This document shows, piece by piece, positions 34,321 to 42,200 of a stretch of DNA of 64,000 nucleotides; position 1 is the first letter of the stretch, and each line of letters opens with the position of its first letter. The translations under genes were made by a program, and so were the position numbers. The stretch lies in contig OZ251509.1 in the NCBI GenBank assembly GCA_965242855.1, positions 1,116,001-1,180,000 on the forward strand, read 5' to 3'. The DNA is from WTGU01 sp965242855. GTDB taxonomy: Bacteria; Pseudomonadota; Alphaproteobacteria; UBA828. Under the pieces are notes generated by a model. That model ran no database searches and had not been told where the DNA came from. It saw only the letters and a program-made list of their open reading frames with translations.

Positions 34321-34722
34321 CTACTCGGCGGGGGCGCCGGGGTCGGGCTTGGGCGCGGTGCGTTCGATCATGGTCTCCATGCCGGCGATCAGGGCTTCGA
34401 GGGCGCGGCGCTGGTCGGCGGCTTCGCGGCGTTGGTCGGCGAGCGCGGCCATGGCTTCGGCATGGCGCTGGTCGGCGGCCTGCATGGCTTCGGTGTGGCG
34501 GCGCGTGGCTTCGTCGTGGCGTCGCATGACTTCGGTATGGCGGCGTTCGTCGGCTTCGTATTGTCGGTCGAGGATGCCGGCGCGGTCCTTGTTGGCGCGG
34601 ACCATGGCGCGGATGCCGTGCCAGATGCCGACGGCGGCGACGGACGCGGCGAAGGCGCTGATGATCGATGCGCCGGCGCCGACGCCGGCGAGGATGAGGC
34701 TTGTGGTCTCGAATTCGGTCAC
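34321..34722 (-). CDS. Membrane-anchored coiled-coil protein, array copy 2
   Basis: A 133-residue paralogue, the shortest of the array. The N-terminal membrane segment and linker are almost identical to the other copies. The variable coil reads RRHTEVM, RRHDEAT, RRHTEAM, QAADQRHAEAM, ALADQRREA and lacks one heptad and the Ala expansion of copy 1. The C-terminus (MIERTAPKPDPGAPAE) is shared. It lies 52 nt upstream of copy 1. Confidence 0.75.
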   Translation of the reverse strand: MTEFETTSLILAGVGAGASIISAFAASVAAVGIWHGIRAMVRANKDRAGILDRQYEADERRHTEVMRRHDEATRRHTEAMQAADQRHAEAMAALADQRREAADQRRALEALIAGMETMIERTAPKPDPGAPAE

Positions 34723-34942
34723 GGCGGATCCTTCGGATCAGTCGGGATGCGTCGTGTTGCGTCGGGGCGTGGCGCCGCCGGGGTTTCCGTCCTTCACTTC
34801 GGCGACGAGGCGCCGGTGCGTCTCCCAGATGACCGCCTCCTCGCCCAGGCAGGGCATGATGACGGAGAGGGGGGAGCGGATCGTTCGGAATTCAAGGCGG
34901 TCATCGCCATGCGAGGTCCTCTTTCGGCTTCGCGGCGCGCGG
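34723..34942. repeat. 220-bp spacer unit, first copy
   Basis: Separates array copies 2 and 3. Nearly identical to 35853-36073 between copies 4 and 5. Within it, 34767-34820 matches the 3' end of the mosaic glycosyltransferase gene (39240-39293) with about five mismatches. Short open frames here are not convincing genes. Confidence 0.75.
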
Positions 34943-35365
34943 CTACTCGGCGGGGGCGCCGGGTCCGGGCTTGGGCGCGGTGCGTTCGATCATGGTCTCC
35001 ATGCCGGCGATCAGGGCTTCGAGGGCGCGGCGCTGGTCGGCGGCTTCGCGGCGCTGGTCGGCGAGGGCGGCCATGGCTTCGGCATGGCGCTGGTCTGCGG
35101 CCTGCATGGCTTCGTCATGGCGGCGCATGGCTTCGATGTGGCGGTGCGTGGCTTCATCGTGGCGGCGCATGACTTCGGTATGGCGGCGTTCGTCGGCTTC
35201 GTATTGTCGGTCGAGGATGCCGGCGCGGTCCTTGTTGGCGCGGACCATGGCGCGGATGCCGTGCCAGATGCCGACGGCGGCGACGGACGCGGCGAAGGCG
35301 CTGATGATCGATGCGCCGGCGCCGACGCCGGCGAGGATGAGGCTTGAGGTCTCGAATTCGGTCAC
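34943..35365 (-). CDS. Membrane-anchored coiled-coil protein, array copy 3
   Basis: A 140-residue paralogue starting FETSSLILAGVGAGASIISA. The variable coil reads RRHTEVM, RRHDEAT, HRHIEAM, RRHDEAM, QAADQRHAEAM, then ALADQRREAADQRRALEALI. Membrane segment, linker and C-terminus match the other copies. It differs from copy 1 mainly by lacking the Ala run and by HRHIEAM in one heptad. Confidence 0.75.
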   Translation of the reverse strand: MTEFETSSLILAGVGAGASIISAFAASVAAVGIWHGIRAMVRANKDRAGILDRQYEADERRHTEVMRRHDEATHRHIEAMRRHDEAMQAADQRHAEAMAALADQRREAADQRRALEALIAGMETMIERTAPKPGPGAPAE

Positions 35366-35417
35366 GGCGGGTCCTTCGGATCAGTCGGGATGCGTCGTAT
35401 TGCGTCGGAGCGCGCGG

Positions 35418-35852
35418 TTACTCGGCGGGGGCGCTGGGTCCGGGCTTGGGCGCGGTGCGTTCGATCATGGTCTCCATGCCGGCGATCAGGGCTTCGAGGG
35501 CGCGGCGCTGGTCGGCGGCTTCGCGGCGTTGGTCGGCGAGCGCGGCCATGGCTTCGTCATGGCGCTGGTCGGCGGCCCGCGTGGCTTCGTCATGGCGCTG
35601 GTCGGCGGCCTGCATGGCTTCGTCATGGCGTCGCATGGCTTCGTCGTGGCGTCGCATGACTTCGGTATGGCGGCGTTCGTCGGCTTCGTATTGTCGGTCG
35701 AGGATGCCGGCGCGGTCCTTGTTGGCGCGGACCATGGCGCGGATGCCGTGCCAGATGCCGACGGCGGCGACGGACGCGGCGAAGGCGCTGATGATCGATG
35801 CGCCGGCGCCGACGCCGGCGAGGATGAGGCTTGTGGTCTCGAATTCGGTCAC
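35418..35852 (-). CDS. Membrane-anchored coiled-coil protein, array copy 4
   Basis: A 144-residue paralogue. The variable coil has two heptads (RRHDEAM twice) and two 11-residue units (QAADQRHDEAT, RAADQRHDEAM), so it reaches the same length as copy 1 through a different module mix. Invariant N- and C-terminal parts are retained. It lies 52 nt upstream of copy 3. Confidence 0.75.
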   Translation of the reverse strand: MTEFETTSLILAGVGAGASIISAFAASVAAVGIWHGIRAMVRANKDRAGILDRQYEADERRHTEVMRRHDEAMRRHDEAMQAADQRHDEATRAADQRHDEAMAALADQRREAADQRRALEALIAGMETMIERTAPKPGPSAPAE

Positions 35853-36073
35853 GGCGGATCCTTCGGATCAGTCGGGATGCGTCGTGTTGCGTCGGGGCGT
35901 GGCGCCGCCGGGGTTTCCGTCCTTCACTTCGGCGACGAGGCGCCGGTGCGTCTTCGGGGTGACCGCCTCCTCGCCCAGGCAGGGCATGATGACGGAGAGG
36001 AGGGGAGCGGATCGTTCGGAATTCAAGGCGGCCATCGCCATGCGAGGTCCTCTTTCGGCTTCGCGGCGCGCGG
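35853..36073. repeat. 220-bp spacer unit, second copy
   Basis: Near-identical to 34723-34942, including the segment homologous to the mosaic glycosyltransferase 3' end (35897-35950). Shared spacers show that the array grew by duplicating blocks of paralogue plus spacer. Confidence 0.75.
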
Positions 36074-36499
36074 CTACTCGGCGGGGGCGCCGGGTCCGGG
36101 CTTGGGCGCGGTGCGTTCGATCATGGTCTCCATGCCGGCGATCAAGGCTTCGAGGGCGCGGTGCTGGTCGGCGGCGGCGGCGGCGGCTTCGCGGCGCTGG
36201 TCGGCGAGCGCGGCCATGGCTTCGGCATGGCGCTGGTCTGCGGCCTGCACGGCTTCGTCATGGCGCTGGTCTGCGGCCTGCGTGGCTTCGTCATGGCGGC
36301 GCATGGCTTCGGTATGACGGCGTTCGTCGGCTTCGTATTGTCGGTCGAGGATGCCGGCGCGGTCCTTGTTGGCGCGGACCATGGCGCGGATGCCGTGCCA
36401 GATGCCGACGGCGGCGACGGACGCGGCGAAGGCGCTGATGATCGATGCGCCGGCGCCGGCGCCGGCGAGGATGAGGCTTGTGGTCTCGAATTCGGTCAT
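36074..36499 (-). CDS. Membrane-anchored coiled-coil protein, array copy 5 (first in transcription)
   Basis: A 141-residue paralogue with the least heptad content: RRHTEAM, RRHDEAT, then 11-residue units QAADQRHDEAV and QAADQRHAEAM, and an Ala expansion QRREAAAAAADQ. Its ATG overlaps the stop of the upstream DUF1640-type gene as ATGA, which shows it is a real, coupled gene. The same order (DUF1640 gene, then this family) recurs at 56991-57277. Confidence 0.8.
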   Translation of the reverse strand: MTEFETTSLILAGAGAGASIISAFAASVAAVGIWHGIRAMVRANKDRAGILDRQYEADERRHTEAMRRHDEATQAADQRHDEAVQAADQRHAEAMAALADQRREAAAAAADQHRALEALIAGMETMIERTAPKPGPGAPAE

Positions 36500-36738
36500 G
36501 GCGCAGCCTGTGGAAGCAGCTTCATGAGCGCGCCCACGGCGGCGACCGCCGCGAGCAGCCCATCGTAGAACCGGACGGTCAAGCGCGTTTCGAGATTGGC
36601 GAGATCGGCCTTGGTGGCGCCGCCTTCCGTGACCGCATCGCGCACCATGGCCACGGCCGCTTCGTCTTGGGCTTTGTCGAACCCGGCTTCCCGGAGCGCC
36701 TTGGCGGCGGCGTAGGCGTCGAAGGTGGCGACGGTCAC
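36496..36738 (-). CDS. Small DUF1640-type membrane protein
   Basis: An 80-residue protein from GTG 36738: TVATFDAYAAAKALREAGFD, AVAMVRDAVTEGGATKADLA, NLETRLTVRFYDG, then membrane segment LLAAVAAVGALMKLLP. This is the full DUF1640 layout. It overlaps the upstream DUF1640 gene as GTGA and the downstream coiled-coil gene as ATGA, so all three are one operon. Confidence 0.8.
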   Translation of the reverse strand: MTVATFDAYAAAKALREAGFDKAQDEAAVAMVRDAVTEGGATKADLANLETRLTVRFYDGLLAAVAAVGALMKLLPQAAP

Positions 36739-36986
36739 CGTCCGGCTCCCGCGATCAAGCCGGCAAGCGCGGCGCTGGCGGCGCCGATGGCGCCCCCCTG
36801 TATCCACAAGGCGCGGTAGAAGTCGGCGCGAAGGTCCGCGCGAAGGGCGGCAAGGCCCGCCTTGGGAGTGGCGCGGTCGCCGGCGTTGCCGATGGCCGAT
36901 GCGACGGCTTCGGCTTGCCGGCGCTCAAGACCGGCGGTTTCGAGGTCGCAAGCCGGGGCGAGCGTGTCGAAGGCGGGAGCAGTCAT
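36735..36986 (-). CDS. Small DUF1640-like membrane protein, divergent
   Basis: An 83-residue protein from ATG 36986. FDTLAPACDLETAGLERRQA and SAIGNAGDRATPKAGLAALR keep the DUF1640 spacing, but the ATKADL motif has become ATPKAGL. A C-terminal membrane segment IGAASAALAGLIAG follows ALWIQGGA. It is first in the operon leading into the coiled-coil array. Another ATG two codons upstream is possible. Confidence 0.65.
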   Translation of the reverse strand: MTAPAFDTLAPACDLETAGLERRQAEAVASAIGNAGDRATPKAGLAALRADLRADFYRALWIQGGAIGAASAALAGLIAGAGR

Positions 36987-37259
36987 GGCCATGCGCCGGA
37001 GGCTATGTCGGCGCGGCGTCATCCGCAAGCGCGGATTGTCTCACAAGGCCTTCCGCGGTATTCGGGATTCCCGGTTCGGGTGATGGGCTTCGTGATGGGA
37101 ATGAGCGCGCCGCACCGTCATGGCATTGCGGTGCATTGCGCATGGCATTGCGGTCGAAACGTCGAGGAAATCCCGCACTCCGTGGTCGGGGCCATGGCTC
37201 GCGCCGCGAACGATGCGAGCGGCCGGGGGTTGTCACGTCAACCGATCATGCTATCCTGC
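36987..37259. other. Gene-free gap upstream of the coiled-coil operon
   Basis: Contains short ATGGCATTGCGG-type direct repeats near 37120-37160 and no supported gene. It separates the minus-strand array operon from plus-strand genes and would hold the promoter of the array; none is evident by eye. Confidence 0.5.
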
Positions 37260-37602
37260 AAGGGTTCGTCGGGGAGCGCACGGCGGTGGGGGCCACGGCC
37301 TGCACGGACGAAGCCGCCGCCTGCGGGGGGTGACGGATATGCGGCGCGAGGCGGTCAACCACTCGGTCGGCGGGTGTGTCCGCGGCGTGGCTCATACGAA
37401 CGGCATGGAGAGCTTCAGGTCCATGCGCAGGCGCGGCTACCACGGGACGTTCCGGCATTTCGGCCCCAGGCACAGGCAACGCCGCGTCAACGAGTTCGCG
37501 GTGCGGCAAGGGCTTCGCGAGCGCGACGCCATCGACCGGATGGCTGCCATCGCGCACGGGATGGCCGGCAAGCGGCTTCGCCATGTGGAGCTGAGCGGAT
37601 GA
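37260..37602 (+). pseudogene. IS1595-family transposase remnant (C-terminal part)
   Basis: Encodes GATACTDEAAACGG in one frame and, after a frameshift near 37330, VTDMRREAVNHSVGGCVRG, AHTNGMESFRSMRRRGYHGT and FRHFGPRHRQRRVNEFAVRQ. These match the C-terminal third of IS1595/ISXO2 transposases (DDE segment TDEAAAY, then VNHSVGEYVR, AHTNGMESFWS, YHGTFHH, EFAGRHN). The N-terminal two thirds and terminal inverted repeats are not visible. It is dead, and marks past transposition next to the array. Confidence 0.8.
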
Positions 37603-37644
37603 TACTCCCGGAACACATGCGGGTCGGTGCGCGGAATCGGCGAG

Positions 37645-38148
37645 ATGTCTGAGTGGAACGCCAACCCCTCGTGGTGGGCGCCGGCTTCGATTGTCGGTGG
37701 TATTGCGCTGATCGGAGGCGTCGTCAAAGCTGCCCTATGGGTCGGGAAAGTCAACACCAAGCTCGACTCGCTCGACGAAACCGTCCGCGATGGCTTTGCC
37801 GAAGTGCGTGCGGACATCAAGAAGATACTTGAAAGGCAAGCAACCCCGCCTGCCGTTCAGGCGAGCAGCCCGGTACAGCTTACCAGCTTCGGTGAGAAGA
37901 TTTCCGCCGCAGCCTCAGCCAGGGAATGGGCGGTCGAGCATGCGTCACGCCTGACGGATGAGGTTTCGGGGAAGCAGGAATTCGAGGTTTTCGAGACGTG
38001 CGTGGCATATGTGGCGGAGCAATTCGAGAAGGATGAAGCTCTGCAAAGAAATATCCGCAAGGCGGCGTATGAGCTTGGCACTGAGACAGAGCAGGTTCGG
38101 AAGGTTTATGAGGTCGAGCTGCGGGACCGACTCTTGTCCCTCGTCTAG
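37645..38148 (+). CDS. Membrane-anchored coiled-coil protein of unknown function
   Basis: A 167-residue protein from ATG 37645. SWWAPASIVGGIALIGGVVK forms one N-terminal membrane segment. TKLDSLDETVRDGFAEVRAD continues into a short coil, then a soluble domain (FGEKISAAASAREWAVEHAS, FEVFETCVAYVAEQFEKDEA) not recognised. It is followed after 19 nt by the Panacea gene on the same strand, so it may belong to the same unit. Composition is less GC-rich than the neighbours. Confidence 0.65.
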   Translation: MSEWNANPSWWAPASIVGGIALIGGVVKAALWVGKVNTKLDSLDETVRDGFAEVRADIKKILERQATPPAVQASSPVQLTSFGEKISAAASAREWAVEHASRLTDEVSGKQEFEVFETCVAYVAEQFEKDEALQRNIRKAAYELGTETEQVRKVYEVELRDRLLSLV

Positions 38149-38167
38149 ACGTGGAGTGGGGGAGGAA

Positions 38168-38695
38168 ATGATGACCGTTGCATTTTCCAAGCTGGTTGAG
38201 ACGATTCACTACATCTGCGACAGGGCCGCCGACGCGCCGGAAAAGCTTGATCAGATCAAGCTGAACAAGATTCTCTGGTATTCGGATGCGCGGGCGTACA
38301 TGTCGAGTGGAAGCTCGATCACACGCGAGAGGTACATCAAGAAGCCCTTCGGTCCCGTTGCGCGCCGCAATCTGATCGCCGTGGAGGAACTCGAAAAGCG
38401 CGGGATTCTCCGTCGCGGACGCTCCGCGTCCGGCAGCGGGTTCTGGAACACTCATTTTGACGTGATAGAGAACTACCGTTCTGCTGAACTCACCGCTGAT
38501 GAACGCAGCGTGATTGACGAAGTTTATTCCGTGATCGTGGACGGCCACACGTCCATGAGCATCAGCGAGCGTTCGCACGGGGAAATCTGGCAACTCGCAG
38601 ACAATGGCGAAGATTTGCCGCTATTCACCGTCTTTGCGGAAAAGTTGGGCGAGGTATCCGACGAGCACATGGCCTTGGCTCGCGAAGGGCTCTAG
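38168..38695 (+). CDS. Panacea (SocA, DUF4065) domain protein, likely antitoxin
   Basis: A 175-residue protein. FSKLVETIHYICDRA, then QIKLNKILWYSDARAYMSSG, and YIKKPFGPVARRNLIAVEEL are typical of the Panacea/SocA domain, the antitoxin element of PanAT toxin-antitoxin pairs and the ClpXP adaptor SocA of Caulobacter. Two adjacent ATGs exist (38168 and 38171); the GGAGG at 38161-38165 fits the second better. The gene ends 3 nt before a 110-codon gene that is the natural toxin candidate. Confidence 0.85.
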   Translation: MMTVAFSKLVETIHYICDRAADAPEKLDQIKLNKILWYSDARAYMSSGSSITRERYIKKPFGPVARRNLIAVEELEKRGILRRGRSASGSGFWNTHFDVIENYRSAELTADERSVIDEVYSVIVDGHTSMSISERSHGEIWQLADNGEDLPLFTVFAEKLGEVSDEHMALAREGL

Positions 38696-38698
38696 GCG

Positions 38699-39031
38699 AT
38701 GCCGGACGCGACTCCAATCACGGTGCGAGAAGAGAATCACGTCATGGAGGCCGTCGATTCTGCGGTCGCGAAGTATCCTTTCGCCGAAGATGTATTCGAG
38801 GCCGCCAAATGGAGAATCGCCAGAGACCCGGAATGTGGGAAGCCCGTCTCGGAAACGGACTCTCAGCCTCCCCGCAGGGTCGTTCACATCCGCCCTGTCT
38901 ATCAGGCAGCTTCTCCCGGGCTTCTTGTCCGCTACTACCGACTTCCGGATGTCATGGTCATCGACTGGGTACATTTCTACCCATTCGATAGCGGAGCTGC
39001 CGTTTCTCCCGATGCATACCGCGTAGATTGA
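38699..39031 (+). CDS. Small protein downstream of Panacea, toxin candidate
   Basis: A 110-residue protein without a recognised domain. The C-terminal half (RRVVHIRPVYQAASPGLLVR, YYRLPDVMVIDWVHFYPFDS) is beta-rich and basic and could be a RelE/ParE-like fold, but no catalytic set can be assigned. Position directly after a Panacea antitoxin gene (3-nt gap) is the main argument for toxin function. Confidence 0.55.
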   Translation: MPDATPITVREENHVMEAVDSAVAKYPFAEDVFEAAKWRIARDPECGKPVSETDSQPPRRVVHIRPVYQAASPGLLVRYYRLPDVMVIDWVHFYPFDSGAAVSPDAYRVD

Positions 39032-39181
39032 GACGGTTGATCCGGTAGCGCCTCCGGGAGCAACAGGGTATCATGCGCGGTCATCATCGGATGAGAGGCT
39101 TCGGTGGATCTCGGGGTGGGGGGCTTCGGGGACATGTGCGGGATTGTAACCATATGCGCGCCGTACGAAGAGCCTGATCCG

Positions 39182-39243
39182 ATGGTTGCGATAACGGTTG
39201 GGGTCGCCTGCTACAATGTTGAGGCGTGGGTGGAAGAGTGCGT
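39182..39243 (+). pseudogene. N-terminal stub of a glycosyltransferase family 2 gene
   Basis: From ATG 39182 the plus strand encodes VAITVGVACYNVEAWVEECV, clearly the start of a GT2 enzyme like the MVEITVGVPCYNMEGYVEHC of the large gene on the opposite strand. At 39243 the homology stops and the sequence becomes the 3' end of the mosaic gene in antisense. The junction shows a rearrangement that joined two gene pieces head-on; the last ten codons of the mosaic gene (39211-39243) are read from this stub. Confidence 0.75.
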
Positions 39244-42200
39244 GGCGTCGCCGGGGTTTCCGTCCTTCCCTTCGGCGGTGAGGCGCCGGTGTGCTGCCTT
39301 CGCGGCTTCGATGTCGGCGGCGGCGGGGGCCCATGCGCCATCGGGGCCGGCCGGATCGCGCGCCCGGTCGGGCGTGCCGAGGAACCCGGCGCCGCGCCGT
39401 TCTCCGCGTTTCGAACGCTCGGTCGCAGATGCGGCGTGCGCGCGCCATGCCGTCGCCTCCGCCTCGCTCCAGGCGGGGGCCAAGCGGAGGGCCAGCCGGT
39501 TCAGCGCCGCGCCATCCGGCAGATTTTCGTATTCGATCACGGAGCCGCCGAGCAGGGTGCGCGCTTCCGCCAGCGCTTCGAACGACCGAGCGACGAACCG
39601 GGGTATCTCTCCGACCGGCAGCTTCTTGTACCATTTCGGGTTGCGGCTCTTGTATTCCGCCATCGACCACATGACGTCGACCGGGCAACGCACGCCGTAG
39701 ACGATCTCGACCGTTATGCCGTTCTCCCGCAGGTCGCGAACCCGCGCCGCGAGGCGGCTCGCCCTGAACCCGACGAACTCGGGGTGGGCCTTTTCCAGCG
39801 CCCACCGCTCGGCTTCCTCGATGCCTCCTTCGGGAATCGCGGCAGGGGGGAACGCCGGAATCGCCGCCGCTAGGCCGGGCGCGATTTCCAGGGGCACCGC
39901 CGCCCCGTCGACATGGTGGAACGCGCCGGGATAACGCCAGCCGTCGATGCCCAACGCCGTCCACACCCTGGTGGTCGGCTCCACGCGCACCGAAGGATGC
40001 GTGCGCAGCATGTCGAACAGCCACGTGCTGCCCGAGCGGTGGATGGTGAACAGCAGCAGGATTCGTCGAATCGGGAGCCCCCGGTCGGCGAGATGGACGT
40101 CGACCAGCGACCGGCCGCTTCGCTCGGCCGCCAGCGCTTCGGTGAGCGCGCGTTCCGCACGTTCCGCCCGGCTCCGTTCGCTCCGGACGGCCTCCGCCAG
40201 GGCCTTCTCGGCGCGCCCGCGCTCGGCCGCCAGCGCTTCGGTGAGCGCGCGTTCCGCACGTTCCGCCCGGCTCCGTTCGCTCCGGACGGCCTCCGCCAGG
40301 GCCTTCTCGGCGCGCCCGCGCTCGGCCGCCAGCGCTTCGGTGAGCGCGCGTTCCGCACGTTCCGCCCGGCTCCGTTCGCTCCGGACGGCCTCCGCCAGGG
40401 CCTTCTCGGCGCGCCCGCGCTCGGCCGCCAGCGCTTCGGTGAGTTCCTTCTTGATGCGCTGTATCCGCGACCCTATCTGTGCCTGATCGCGCGCGCGGCG
40501 CCAGCGCCAGAGGACGGCTTCCTTCATGACGACGAGGCCGACGAGGGGCAGGCCGGCCGCGGCCGGCCAAGCGCCCCAGGCGATGTCGAAGACGCCTACC
40601 CCGGTCAAACCCAAGCCGGCGCCGAGCGCCGCCGCGGTCAACCGAGGCACGCGCTGGCGCAGCCCTCCGGCGATGCGCGCAGGGGTCGGGAGACGCAACA
40701 TGAAGCCCTGGACCAATCCGTAGTATCCGGCCAATCGCTTCTTCGCTGCCGCCTTTGGCCGTGCTCGATGCTCCGTGTGGATTTTCATCAGCGCTTGGGC
40801 GGCTTTTTCATGCGGCCGGAAGTCTCGGGAGAAATCGCAGTGCTCTTTCAGAAACCTGTTCCGTCGATGCACGACGCTTCCTTCGGCGGCCAGCTCCCTT
40901 TCCAGGGCTTTCGCCAGACTCTCCGCATCCGTGCTGAGGCTGTAGGCACCCAGAGGATCGCCGAACTTCTCTACCTTCTCGACGGCCGGATTATGGTACA
41001 CGACCGGGCGCCCCATGGCCAAGGCTTCGATGATGCATGAACTGAAGCGGCTGACCAGTATCGCGTTCTCGCGCATCGAATCGGCGAAGCCCCGCGAACT
41101 CACCGGATGGTTGGAAAGATCGGCGCCGTCCTGCGGGTGTTGGGAAAGGGTGTAATCCAGCCCCGCCCGCCGGCATCCTTCGATCGCCGAGGCGAGCCAT
41201 CGTTCCCGTTCGTCTTCCAGGACTCCGTAGCTGAAGTTGACGTTGATCACCGCCCGTCTTCGCTCCGACGGCCGGAAGGGTTGCCGCAGCGATTCGGCGA
41301 TGCGCGGAAAGCCGACGACCTGGAATTTGCTCCCCATGTCGCCGAAATACCGGCGATCGTCCTCTCCGGCGCCGAGCACCCATTCGACGGTACGGTAGGC
41401 GTCGCGTCGGAGCCCGGTATCGACGTCGCGGAAATCGTTGATCCCTTCCACGATGCCGACCGTCGCGATGCCCGCTTCGCGCGCGTCCCGGACGAGCGGG
41501 CGCGTGGCATGCGGATCCCAGTCGTTGAAGACAACGAGCATGTCGAAGCTGTGGCCGGTGCAGAGGAAATCGACAAGGTCGTAGCAATGCGTCTCTCCGA
41601 GTCGCGCGAGGCGCTCTTTCGCCCCCTCGTTTCGCCCGATGGAGGAGAAATGGAGGAGGGCGACCTTCAAGCCGTCGCGTCGCAGCCTCTCGGCGATGGG
41701 GAAGGCCGTGACGGCGTGATAGTCGTTGTGCGGCGCGAAGCATATGTCGTATCGTGCACTGGGTGAGGGGGGGTATTGTATTTCTTGCGTCACCTGTCGC
41801 CTCAAGGAGTCGTTCAAGGCGTACGGCCTCGGGAATTTCTCCGCTGCCGGAATGGAGGATCCATGCGTCAATATTTTGTTCATGCTCGCATGGTATTGTC
41901 GTTCTTCCCGCGGAATGTATTTTCCCAGCTCCAACAGTTCGGGAATCGACAGAGCGCGGCTTTTCAGGTAACGTAACAGTCTCGGATCGTCGTTCTCAAA
42001 ATCTTTGATATGCCGGAGGATCATGGAAAAGAGGGTGACCAAGCCTTTGAGAGTGGCTTCCCGAAACTCGTCATATGCTCCCTCCCTCGACAAGCGTTCT
42101 TTCCATGCACCGAAGACGCCGACAAGCCCGTCGATATGAGATTCCGAGACGCTCGCGGTTATCGAACCCCCGTGTAAGCGCCAATAATACAGATTTCGCT

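Noticed and set aside
34750..34910. Short open frames in the 220-bp array spacers
   Set aside because: The frame differs between the two spacer copies because of small indels, and the sequence matches the 3' end of another gene; better explained as duplicated debris.
33556..36438. Long plus-strand frames across the coiled-coil array
   Set aside because: They are the antisense of the repeat-coded coils (low-complexity Trp/Arg/Ser/Ala). The minus-strand frames have conserved starts, ATGA coupling and coherent domains.
39104..39700. 198-codon plus-strand frame starting near the GT2 stub
   Set aside because: Only about 20 codons resemble a GT2; the rest is antisense to the sulfotransferase domain.
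40122..40441. Regularly spaced 99-bp repeats considered as a CRISPR-like array
   Set aside because: Units are in frame, with no unique spacers, and encode a continuous coiled coil inside a long gene.
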